Shown: positions 8,111 through 15,990 of the stretch, piece after piece
How the letters are laid out: every line of letters begins with the position of its first letter
How positions within the stretch are numbered: the stretch's first letter is position 1
Assembly: GCF_026339955.1 (NCBI RefSeq)
Contig: NZ_JAPEPW010000001.1
Span: forward strand, 1,054,001 to 1,118,000
DNA: 64,000 nucleotides
From: Streptomyces sp. NBC_01549
GTDB taxonomy: Bacteria; Actinomycetota; Actinomycetes; Streptomycetales; Streptomycetaceae
Direction of reading: 5' to 3'
Notes under the pieces: model-generated
What the model was told of the DNA's origin: nothing
The model's input: only the letters and a program-made list of their open reading frames with translations
Databases searched by the model: none
Made by a program: the position numbers and the translations under genes

Positions 8111-9457
8111 TCAGAAGCCTCCGCCGAAGTCTCCTCCTCCGCCGCCGAAGTCGCCGCCACCGCCGTCCCCGAAACCGCCGCCGAAATCGCCGGGGTCGAA
8201 GTCGGATCCGGAGACGTCACCGCCGTCGTAGCCGCCGAAGTCTCCGTAACCGGAGCCGTAGTCGGAGGCGTAGGAGGGGGTGGCCATCATGCTGCCGAGC
8301 AGGGTGCCGACGAGCAGGCCGGGGAGGAGGCCGCCGCCGAAGTAGCCGCCCGCCCAGGGGCCGTAGGCGGGGCCGGCGTCCCAGTACGGGCGGCGGCCGT
8401 AGTCGGTGTCGACCTCGCGGACCGCGGGGGCACGGCCGTCCGCGAGGCGGGCCTGGTCCGCCGCGCAGACCGGGACCTCCCGGGGAGCGCCGCCGGCGGG
8501 TGTCCAGATCGCGTCGGCGACCGACGGGCCGTGGCGCGGGTCGAAGAAACAGGGAGCACGGCGGTCGGGCAGGGGCCTGCCCTCACGGCGGGCGGAAAGG
8601 AGCGCGAGGGAGAACCGGCCGTCCTCCAGGGACTGGGTGACGGCGCGTACGTCCTCCGGGCGGCGGGCCGCGGCCATGGACGACTTCGCCTGTTCGTAGG
8701 CGTCGAGCGCGCGTTCGTAGTCGGCGCGCATCGCGTCGTCGGCGCCGGCCTCGGCGGGGTGGAAGTCGAGCCGGTCGAGTTCCTCGCCGAACGCGGTGAT
8801 GTCCTCGTCGACGACCACGCGGAGTTTGTCCAGTGCTTCCTGTTGTTCCTGTGCTTTGCGGCGGCGGTTGCGGCGTACGAGGGTGTAGGCGCCCGCGCCT
8901 CCCGCCACGGCCACCGCGGCCACCGCGATCAGGGCGCCGGTGGAGACTCCGCCTCCACCGCTCGAGCCCCAGCTCTTGGGGGCCGAGCCGTTGATGTTGG
9001 TCAGGGCTCGGTCCGTGAAGTTGTTCAGCTGGGTGTTCGCGGGTTCGCCCTGGACGCTGGTGACGAGGTTCTGGACGGCGGTGCGGGGCATGACCGCGGT
9101 GTCGGCGCGGGCGTCGAAGCGGGTGCCCAGTCTGATGGCGTACAGGCCTGTGATGCCGGTGTCGGTGCGGAGGTTCTGGAAGAGGTTCTGGGTGGGGAAG
9201 TCCGCGGGGAGGACGGCCACGAAGACGGGCTTGTTCGCGTTCTTGATCTTCTTCGCCAGGGTGTCCGCGTCCGCCTTGGAGAGTTGCACGGAGGCTGCGG
9301 GGTCCACGTAGACGGGGCTCTTGCGGAGGGCTGCCGCGACTGTTCCTACGTCTGTGGCCGCGTGGGCGGGGGGTGTGGTGAGGGCGAGTGCCGTGAGGGC
9401 GGCGAGTGTCAGCGCGATCAGCAGTCCGGGGAGTCCTCGGATCAGTGCGGCCTTCAT
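8111..9457 (-). CDS. TPM-domain membrane protein with glycine-rich tail
   Basis: This 448-residue protein has a signal segment (LIALTLAALTALALTTPPAHA, residues about 13-33), a TPM-like extracytoplasmic region (about 35-170), one membrane span (VSTGALIAVAAVAVAGGAGA) followed by basic residues, and a cytoplasmic helical region rich in Arg and Glu. The C-terminal 100 residues are Gly/Asp/Tyr-rich and end in repeats of GGGDFGGGF type. TPM domains occur in photosystem repair and YgcG proteins; the role in Streptomyces is unknown. The start ATG at 9455-9457 has GGAG close upstream. An upstream open extension is Arg/Pro-rich and out of character, so it was excluded. Confidence 0.85.
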   Translation of the reverse strand: MKAALIRGLPGLLIALTLAALTALALTTPPAHAATDVGTVAAALRKSPVYVDPAASVQLSKADADTLAKKIKNANKPVFVAVLPADFPTQNLFQNLRTDTGITGLYAIRLGTRFDARADTAVMPRTAVQNLVTSVQGEPANTQLNNFTDRALTNINGSAPKSWGSSGGGGVSTGALIAVAAVAVAGGAGAYTLVRRNRRRKAQEQQEALDKLRVVVDEDITAFGEELDRLDFHPAEAGADDAMRADYERALDAYEQAKSSMAAARRPEDVRAVTQSLEDGRFSLALLSARREGRPLPDRRAPCFFDPRHGPSVADAIWTPAGGAPREVPVCAADQARLADGRAPAVREVDTDYGRRPYWDAGPAYGPWAGGYFGGGLLPGLLVGTLLGSMMATPSYASDYGSGYGDFGGYDGGDVSGSDFDPGDFGGGFGDGGGGDFGGGGGDFGGGF

Positions 9458-9807
9458 ATCTCCGAAGCTACCTGAACGTGCGTAAATATGGGCATTGTGG
9501 CTGATGGGGGTGGGGGGATCTGAGGGGGTTCTCGCCCCCGCCGCCCCTACCCATTCCCATCCCCAGGGGCTTCGCCCCTTCAACCCCACCAGGGGCTCCA
9601 CCCCCGGACCCCCGTCGCCCAAAGGGCTCGTCCTCAAACGCCGGACGGGCTGGAGATGCGCGCAGCGCCCCTTCAGGGGCCCCCGGCCAAACGAACCGGG
9701 CGGGCGGGAACGCTGGGCGAAGCCCCGCCCCAGGGGCGCGGGGGACTGTGGGCCGCCCCCACGTGCCCGCGGGCACAAAGGGCACGCGGGCACGGGGGGC
9801 GGTGGGG
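9458..9807. repeat. Intergenic GC-rich repeat, Streptomyces dispersed-repeat type
   Basis: This 350-base gap contains no gene. It holds a mosaic of short inverted arms such as GGGGCTTCGCCCC and GCCCCTTCAGGGGC, and the block TCAAACGCCGGACGGGCTGG at 9634-9653, which recurs exactly in inverted orientation at 41011-41030. The nearby CAGGGGCGCGGGG block is also shared. Such mosaics are common between Streptomyces genes and may act in termination; they do not code for protein. Confidence 0.65.
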
Positions 9808-12800
9808 TCATCTTGCTCGGTATGCCTCCTGGAGCTTCGTCAGTGCCTGGGCGTAGTGGGTGGTCAGGAGTAGGTGGTCGGCGTCCGCGAAGGGTTTGGC
9901 GAATGCGGGGGTGATGGTCGAGCCCGCGCTCTGCTGGACCAGGAGGCGGGCCTTGGTGACCGCGGCGCGGCCCAGTTGCTTCGAGCCGGTCCGGTCCGCC
10001 GTCCGGGCCGCGAGGGCGAGGGCCTGGAGCGTGGCCGTGCCGCCGCCGGGGACCTTGGTGAGTGTTGTCAGGCCCCAGCCGTAGGGGAACTGCGGATCGT
10101 AGGACGCGTCGCCGACGTTGATCGGGAGTTGCGCCTCCGACCTGGGCCAGGTGACGGGGAGCCGGCCGGTGAAGGCGCGCTTGCCGTACAGCACGTCCGC
10201 CACGCCGTCGCCCTCCGTACCGGGCAGCCAGGAGGCGACCAGGGCGTCGATCTCGCCCAGGCGGTCCCCGATGAGCTGTGGGCGGCCCGAGACGATCAGG
10301 ACCGCGCACTTCATGGCGGCGCACACCTTGTCCACGGCGGCCTGATCGGCGGGGGTCAGAGCGAGGTCGTTGCCGTTGCCCACATCGCCGACGCCCTCCG
10401 CGTAGGGGGTCTCGCCCACGACGACCACTCCCACGTCGTATCCGGACGTCGGTGCCGAGGCGTCCTTCGAGTAGGTGACGTCACCGCCGGCGTTGCGCAT
10501 GCCTTGAAGGATCGTCGTACCGTCCGTGTGCTTCCCGGACGCGCCCTGCCAGGTGATCGTCCAGCCGCCGGTCTGGTTGCCGAGGTCGTCGGCGTTCGAA
10601 CCGGCGACGTACACCTTCTGGGACTTCTTCAGGGGCAGTACGCCGGCCGCGTTCTTCAGGAGGACCTGGGACTTGGCCGCCGCCTCGCGGGCGACCGCCC
10701 GGTGCCCGGCGGAACCGATCTGCGCCGCGCCGCTCGTGTCCGCGTACGGCTTCTCGAAGAGGCCGAGTTTGAACTTCTGGGTGAGGATGCGGGACACGGC
10801 GTCGTTCACCCGCGCCTCGCTGACGCGGCCCGCCCGTACCTCGTCGACCAGCGTCGTACGGAAGTCCTTGTAGGCGTACGGAACCATGATCATGTCCAGG
10901 CCCGCGTTGATCGACGTACGGACGTCGGACGCGTAGTCGCCGGGGATCTGGTCGATGGCGGCCCAGTCGCTGATGACAAATCCGTCGAAGCCCATGCGGT
11001 CCTTGAGCACGCCGTTGATCATGTCCGCGCGGGCGTGCATCTTCACCGGGCCCTGTCCGTCACCGAGGATGTCGAGTGAGGAGTAGGACGGCATGACCGA
11101 GCCGATGCCGCGGTCGACCGCCGTCTCGTACGGCGCCAGGTGGATGGCCTCCAACTGCTGCCGGGTGACCTTCGTGACGCCCTGGTCGATGGTGTACGAG
11201 CCCGTCGTGGACGAGCCGTACTCCGTGCCGCCGTCGCCGACGAAGTGCTTGGCCGTGGCCAGTACCTTGTCGTTGTCCTTCAGGTCCTTGCCGTTGGCGG
11301 CGCCCTGGAGGCCCTGGATCATCGTTTCCATGGACTCGACGAGCGCGGGGTCCTCGCCGAAGGACTCGTAGGAGCGGCCCCAGCGTTCGTCGCGGGTGAC
11401 GCAGAGGCAGGGGGCGAAGTCCCAGGGGATGCCGGTGGCGCGCACCTCGGCCGCCGTCACGGAGCCGGTCCGCTGGGCCAGCTGGGGATCACGGGTCGCG
11501 CCGATGCCGATGTTGTGCGGCATGATCGTCGCGCCGGTGAGGTTGTTGTGGCCGTGCACCGCGTCCACACCGTAGATCAGCGGGATCTGGAACCGTGTCG
11601 CCTGCGCCCGGAGCTGGAAGGCGTCGATCATCTTCGCCCATGCCTCGGGGGTGTTGGGCGTCGGGGTCGAGCCGCCGCCGGACAGGAGCGAGCCGAGGTC
11701 GTACGTCGCGATGTCGCCCTGTGCGGTGAGCGCGCCCCGTTCGGCCTGGGTCATCTGTCCGGCCTTCTCCTCCAGGGACATACGGGACACGAGGTCGGCG
11801 ACCCGTTTCTTCACGGGCAGTTTCGGGTCCAGGTACGGCAGGCCGTGGGCGTCGATGACGATCTGCGGGCTCTCGGCGGGGGCCTTCGCACCGGTGACCG
11901 TGAGTTTCAGGGGGATCGTCTCGGCGGGTTCGGCGGACTTGTCGCGCAGCGTCGGGACCTGGATGGTGCGCGTGGTCCCGGAGGTCGTGCCCGCCGGGAA
12001 GGTGATCTCGCCCTTGACCGGCGTGTAGTCCTTGCCGGGCTCGGCGGTGCCGCCGGCGCTCTCGTAGGCGACGGTCACGGGTTCGTCGATCGGGGCGGCT
12101 CCGGTGGTGGCGACGGAGAGCTTCACCGTCGCCGTCGCCCCCTCCTTCACCGGGTGGACGGCGGAGTCGGTGGTGACGGAGGCGCGCAGGGACTGGTCGG
12201 CCTTGCCGTACAACTCGACGTCGTCCATGGCGAACCGGCCCTTGACGCCGACCGGGAGCGTGAGGGCGTACCCCCACATCTGGGTCAGGCCGAGGACCTG
12301 GTCGATGCCGCCCACGGGCTGGTAGTCCGTGCGGTAGGTGAAGTCGGTGAAGGGGATCTCGATCTGCTTCCAGCCGGTGAAGTCGTCGGTGAAGGACGTC
12401 GTCCACAGCTCGGAGGCCTCGCCGTTTGCACCGCCGTCCTTGATCTCGAAGGCGACCTTCTTGGCGTTGTTCTGGCCGTCCCACCAGAAGCGGATGCCCT
12501 TGTGGGCCGACCAGTCGTGGGCCGGCTGATCGAAGGCGAAGTCGTGCGTGAAGCCGCCGTAGCCGCTGATGTCGTAGGCGCCCGCGAGGACCTTGGTGCC
12601 CTCGGGGGCGTCGGTGCGGGTGGTCAGGGCGAGCGTGGGCGGGTCGTCGGCGTCGCCGCCCCAGGTGAAGAGGCCCTCGGCAGGGGGGCTGGCGAAGGGG
12701 ACCTCGCCCTCGAAGCGGTCGACGGGGACGGGGGTCGGTTCGTCGGCCGTGGCCGCTCCGGCCGACAGAAGCGGCAGCAGCCCGGTGAGCATGGCGGCGG

Positions 12801-12825
12801 AGGCGAGCAGGGCGGTTCTTCGCAT
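9808..12825 (-). CDS. Secreted glycoside hydrolase family 3 protein (beta-glucosidase-like) with carbohydrate-binding and Calx-beta modules
   Basis: This 1005-residue exo-enzyme starts with a Sec signal peptide (LLASAAMLTGLLPLLSAGAATA). Residues about 35-210 look like a CBM11-like beta-sandwich (WWDGQNNAKKVAFEIKDGG, GWKQIEIPFTDF). Residues about 215-320 form a Calx-beta type module (GGTAEPGKDYTP). The GH3 core begins near 330 (VADLVSRMSLEEKAGQM) and includes TAKHFVGDGGT and the nucleophile Asp620 in VISDWA. The C-terminal GH3 sandwich domain includes VLLKNAAGVLPL and PYGWGLT. The enzyme likely removes glucose or related sugars from beta-glucans outside the cell. It is transcribed divergently from the GH30 gene, suggesting joint use of plant or fungal beta-glucan. 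Confidence 0.93.
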   Translation of the reverse strand: MRRTALLASAAMLTGLLPLLSAGAATADEPTPVPVDRFEGEVPFASPPAEGLFTWGGDADDPPTLALTTRTDAPEGTKVLAGAYDISGYGGFTHDFAFDQPAHDWSAHKGIRFWWDGQNNAKKVAFEIKDGGANGEASELWTTSFTDDFTGWKQIEIPFTDFTYRTDYQPVGGIDQVLGLTQMWGYALTLPVGVKGRFAMDDVELYGKADQSLRASVTTDSAVHPVKEGATATVKLSVATTGAAPIDEPVTVAYESAGGTAEPGKDYTPVKGEITFPAGTTSGTTRTIQVPTLRDKSAEPAETIPLKLTVTGAKAPAESPQIVIDAHGLPYLDPKLPVKKRVADLVSRMSLEEKAGQMTQAERGALTAQGDIATYDLGSLLSGGGSTPTPNTPEAWAKMIDAFQLRAQATRFQIPLIYGVDAVHGHNNLTGATIMPHNIGIGATRDPQLAQRTGSVTAAEVRATGIPWDFAPCLCVTRDERWGRSYESFGEDPALVESMETMIQGLQGAANGKDLKDNDKVLATAKHFVGDGGTEYGSSTTGSYTIDQGVTKVTRQQLEAIHLAPYETAVDRGIGSVMPSYSSLDILGDGQGPVKMHARADMINGVLKDRMGFDGFVISDWAAIDQIPGDYASDVRTSINAGLDMIMVPYAYKDFRTTLVDEVRAGRVSEARVNDAVSRILTQKFKLGLFEKPYADTSGAAQIGSAGHRAVAREAAAKSQVLLKNAAGVLPLKKSQKVYVAGSNADDLGNQTGGWTITWQGASGKHTDGTTILQGMRNAGGDVTYSKDASAPTSGYDVGVVVVGETPYAEGVGDVGNGNDLALTPADQAAVDKVCAAMKCAVLIVSGRPQLIGDRLGEIDALVASWLPGTEGDGVADVLYGKRAFTGRLPVTWPRSEAQLPINVGDASYDPQFPYGWGLTTLTKVPGGGTATLQALALAARTADRTGSKQLGRAAVTKARLLVQQSAGSTITPAFAKPFADADHLLLTTHYAQALTKLQEAYRAR

Positions 12826-13115
12826 GGACCTTCCCTCGACTCTAGGTAGTCCCTGTAATCCCTGGTGATCTCTGAGCGAATGCCTGACGGCGTCTCCGGT
12901 TGGTCTCTTACGACTTAGATCACGCCGTGAGTTAACTGGTGTCCCGGGAGGCCGTCAAGACTTCACGTCAGAACAGGTACACGGCCAACGTGCGGCCGGA
13001 GCAGGGCAGTTGTTCTTTCACGCTCTGAACGCGAGACCCCTTGACGTGGGCCCGAAGCCGTCATTTACTCACGGCTCGCACGCCCCCTCCCCCACACCCA
13101 GAAGGGCGACGCGTC
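12826..13115. other. Divergent GH3/GH30 intergenic region
   Basis: This 290-base region separates two secreted glycosidases transcribed in opposite directions. It holds the GH30 promoter described separately and an AT-richer block around 12905-12945 with the palindrome AGTTAACT, which may belong to the GH3 promoter. I do not see the TGGGAGCGCTCCCA-type operator of CebR. Confidence 0.5.
13041..13069 (+). promoter_or_regulatory. Predicted promoter of the GH30 gene
   Basis: TTGACG at 13041-13046 is followed after 17 bases by TTTACT at 13064-13069. The spacing and hexamers fit the principal sigma factor. The gene starts 46 bases further downstream. Confidence 0.5.
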
Positions 13116-14984
13116 ATGAGGAGATCCTCTCGGGCGGTCCGTTTTCTTCTCGCCGGACTGCTCACCACCGCAGGGCTGACCGCCGTCACGGCGGCGCCCG
13201 CGCACGCCGCGGGCGAACCCGTCACCGCCTGGCTGACCACGACGGACGACGACGGCGGACGCCATGTCGTCCGCGGACTGCAGGCCCAGACGCCGTTCGC
13301 CTTCCAGGCCGGCGCCGGTGGCAGCGGCGAGAACATCACCGTCGACGAGAACACCCGCTACCAGACCTTCACCGGGGGCGGCGCGTCCTTCACCGACACC
13401 GCGGCCTGGCTGATGAACAGCAGCGGGGCGCTGTCGGCGGCCACACGGGACGCGACGATGCGCAAGCTGTTCTCGCCGACCGAGGGCATCGGGCTCTCGT
13501 TCCTGCGCAATCCGATGGGCGCGTCCGATCTCGCCCGGTACGGGTACACGTACGACGACGTGCCGGCCGGGCAGACCGACCCGTCCCTCTCGTCGTTCTC
13601 GATCGCGCACGATCTGGCCGATGTGGTGCCGCTGACCAAGCAGGCCCTCCAGCTGAACCCCTCGCTGACCGTGATGGCCTCGCCGTGGACCGCGCCCGCC
13701 TGGATGAAGGACAGCGGGCAGCTCAACGGGGGCTGGCTGAAGGCGGAGGACTACGAGGCGTACGCCTCGTACTTCGTGAAGTACCTCCAGGCGTACCGGG
13801 ACCAGGGGGTGCCGGTCTCGTACGTCACCGCGCAGAACGAGCCGACGTGCTGCTCGGGGTATCCGTCGATGAGCTGGAACGCGTCGGGGCTCGCGTACTT
13901 CACGAAGAGTGAGCTGCTGCCGAAGCTGCAGGCCGCGGGGCTGTCCACGAAGGTGCTGGCGCACGACTGGAACTGGGACGTGTACGACTCGTACGCCGCC
14001 CAGACCGTCGACGACGCGGCCGTGCGCGCGCATCCGAACTTCGGGGGGATCGCCTGGCACGGGTACGGCGGGGACGTGGGCAAGCAGACGAGCGTGCACA
14101 ACCAGTACCCGGGGGTGGACGCCTTCGGGACCGAACACTCGGGTGGCACCTGGATCGCCAACCAGCAGCGCGAGGACATGCTCAACATCGTCGACTACAC
14201 GCGGAACTGGGCAAAGTCGGTGACGAAGTGGTCACTGGCCGTGGACCAGAACCGGGGGCCGCACAACGGGGGGTGCGGGACGTGCTCCGGGCTGATCACC
14301 GTCCACAACGGGGACGGGGCGAGCGGGCAGGTCGACTACACGATCGAGTACTACACGATGGGGCAGCTGACGAAGTTCGTGCGACCGGGGGCTCAGCGGG
14401 TGGCCTCGACCGCGAGTACGGCGGTGCCGAACGTGGCGTGGCGCAATCCTGACGGTTCGAAGGCGCTGATCGCCTACAACGACTCCTCGTCCGCGAAGAC
14501 CATGACCATCAACTGGGGCTCGCAGCACGCGACGTACTCTCTGCCGGGCAAGACGTCCGCCACCTTCACCTGGGCCGGGACACAGGCTGGTGGGGGTGCG
14601 CAGTCGGGGGCCTTCGTGGGACTCGCGGGCAAGTGCCTCGATGTGGCGGGCGGTTCGACGACGAACGGGACGGCGGTGCAGCTGTACGACTGCAACGGGT
14701 CGACGGCGCAGCGCTGGACGGTACAGGCCGACGGGACCGTCCAGGCGCTCGGCAAGTGCCTGGACGTGGCCGGTGGTTCCACTGCCGACGGAGCGAAGGC
14801 CCAGCTGTACGACTGCAACGGCACGAGCGCCCAACGCTGGTCGTACAACGCGTCGACCGGAGACCTCGTCCAAACGGCCGCCGACAAATGTCTGGACGTG
14901 ACCGACAACTCGTCCGCGAACGGGGCACGGGCGCAGATCTGGTCGTGCACCGGGGCGGCCAATCAGAAGTGGCACCTGCAGTGA
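13116..14984 (+). CDS. Secreted glycoside hydrolase family 30 with C-terminal ricin-type CBM13
   Basis: This 622-residue enzyme begins with a signal peptide (RRSSRAVRF then LLAGLLTTAGLTAV, cleavage near AHAA). The GH30 TIM barrel shows TFTGGGASFTDTAAWLMN, the acid/base Glu242 in TAQNEPTCC and the nucleophile Glu340 in FGTEHSGGT. After the beta side domain comes a ricin-B-like lectin module (about 505-622) with three repeats, each of KCLDV type and closing with QRW, QRW and QKW. The domain set fits glucosylceramidase-like or endo-beta-1,6-glucanase enzymes; the exact substrate cannot be told from sequence. The ATG at 13116 has AGAAGGG upstream; the frame extends upstream without a signal peptide. 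It is divergent from the GH3 gene. Confidence 0.92.
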   Translation: MRRSSRAVRFLLAGLLTTAGLTAVTAAPAHAAGEPVTAWLTTTDDDGGRHVVRGLQAQTPFAFQAGAGGSGENITVDENTRYQTFTGGGASFTDTAAWLMNSSGALSAATRDATMRKLFSPTEGIGLSFLRNPMGASDLARYGYTYDDVPAGQTDPSLSSFSIAHDLADVVPLTKQALQLNPSLTVMASPWTAPAWMKDSGQLNGGWLKAEDYEAYASYFVKYLQAYRDQGVPVSYVTAQNEPTCCSGYPSMSWNASGLAYFTKSELLPKLQAAGLSTKVLAHDWNWDVYDSYAAQTVDDAAVRAHPNFGGIAWHGYGGDVGKQTSVHNQYPGVDAFGTEHSGGTWIANQQREDMLNIVDYTRNWAKSVTKWSLAVDQNRGPHNGGCGTCSGLITVHNGDGASGQVDYTIEYYTMGQLTKFVRPGAQRVASTASTAVPNVAWRNPDGSKALIAYNDSSSAKTMTINWGSQHATYSLPGKTSATFTWAGTQAGGGAQSGAFVGLAGKCLDVAGGSTTNGTAVQLYDCNGSTAQRWTVQADGTVQALGKCLDVAGGSTADGAKAQLYDCNGTSAQRWSYNASTGDLVQTAADKCLDVTDNSSANGARAQIWSCTGAANQKWHLQ

Positions 14985-15272
14985 CGGGTCGCCCTCGCGG
15001 GTACGGCGGGAACCGGCTGGTCGTCTAGACGGGCTCGATCCACCGCCCTCCCCGCTGTCGCAGCGCCCGCATCCGCCGGTTCCTGAGCCCCTGGAGCCTG
15101 TGGGTGCGGTGCTGCGCCGGCCGGGCCGGTCGGGAGCTGCTCGCGCCGAGTGGCGATGCCGGCGAGCGGCGACTTGAGCCGATGGGGCCACACACCGCCG
15201 CTTACGCATACGATGCCTCTTTGCTGACGTCGGCAACACGGGCCGACTGGTCATGGCTGAAGGGCAGGGGGC
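14985..15272. other. Intergenic region without a clear gene
   Basis: About 290 bases between the GH30 and SLATT genes. The only suggestive item is a minus-strand tail near 15025-15110 reading RNRRMRALRQRGGRWIEPV then stop, which could be the end of a lost gene, but it has no recognisable upstream domain. A promoter for the SLATT gene should lie around 15190-15250, but no strong hexamers are visible. Confidence 0.35.
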
Positions 15273-15956
15273 ATGCTCGAAAGACAGCGAGCCGCGGACA
15301 TACAGGTGTCCCGACTCGCCGACCTGGACCGGTCACGGACGCGTGCGGACGTGCTGTGGGAACTGTTCCGGCACGCCGAGAGCGAGGTGATCGAGGCGAT
15401 CGGCTGGTACCTGGCGCGTCGCCGCGTCCCGGCCCGCTGGTCGCGCTCACTGCGTGCCCTCACCGCGTTGCTGGGCATCGCCGGGACCCTCACGCCCTTG
15501 GTCCACACGGTGAGTCCAAAGACCGTGCAGGCCGAATGGGGATTCGTCTTCCTGGCAGCCGGCGCCGGCTGCGTGCTCTTCGACCGGATTTTCGGCTTCT
15601 CCGCTTCCTGGACGCGGTACATCAGGAGCGAATTGGCGTTGCAGCACATTCTCAAGAGGGCCCAGAGCGAATGGACCCAGAGTTTCCTCAGGGTCACCGA
15701 TTCCCCCAGCGACAAGGACCAGGCCGCGCTGCTGGGGGTGATCGAGCGCCTTCGGCTGGATGCCCAGCGCGTCATGGAGGACGAGAGCACGAGCTGGGTG
15801 GGCTATCTCGCGGAGGGGGTCGAGGAGCTGACCCGTTCCACGGCCCACCCCTCGGCGCAGCGGCCGGGGTCCGCCGGACTTCTCCGGCTGGATCGCCCGC
15901 CCGTGCGCGACCGGGGCGGTGACCCCGTGCAGAGGTCGCGCGAGACGGCCTTGTGA
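15273..15956 (+). CDS. SLATT-domain two-transmembrane protein
   Basis: This 227-residue protein has an amphipathic helical N-terminus (ADVLWELFRHAESEVIEAIG), a basic WYLARRRVPARWSR stretch, two membrane helices (about 58-78 and 86-107), then a long helical cytoplasmic region. This is the layout of the SLATT family, predicted pore-forming or membrane effectors associated with SMODS/SLOG nucleotide-signalling conflict systems. The last 45 residues are Arg/Pro-rich and unstructured. No nucleotide cyclase, SLOG or other partner gene lies beside it; standalone copies are common in Streptomyces. The ATG has AGGGCAGGGGG directly before it. Confidence 0.65.
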   Translation: MLERQRAADIQVSRLADLDRSRTRADVLWELFRHAESEVIEAIGWYLARRRVPARWSRSLRALTALLGIAGTLTPLVHTVSPKTVQAEWGFVFLAAGAGCVLFDRIFGFSASWTRYIRSELALQHILKRAQSEWTQSFLRVTDSPSDKDQAALLGVIERLRLDAQRVMEDESTSWVGYLAEGVEELTRSTAHPSAQRPGSAGLLRLDRPPVRDRGGDPVQRSRETAL

Positions 15957-15990
15957 CCCGGCGGCCGCCCCGGCCGCTGCCTGTGCGGAT

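Noticed and set aside
9458..10324. An N-terminal extension of the TPM gene of almost 290 residues
   Set aside because: The upstream part is antisense to the GH3 gene and repeat DNA; the ATG at 9455-9457 has a ribosome binding site and is followed directly by a signal peptide.
15025..15110. Minus-strand tail RNRRMRALRQRGGRWIEPV as a gene end
   Set aside because: No domain or start can be found upstream; it could be chance, so it is only mentioned in the intergenic entry.
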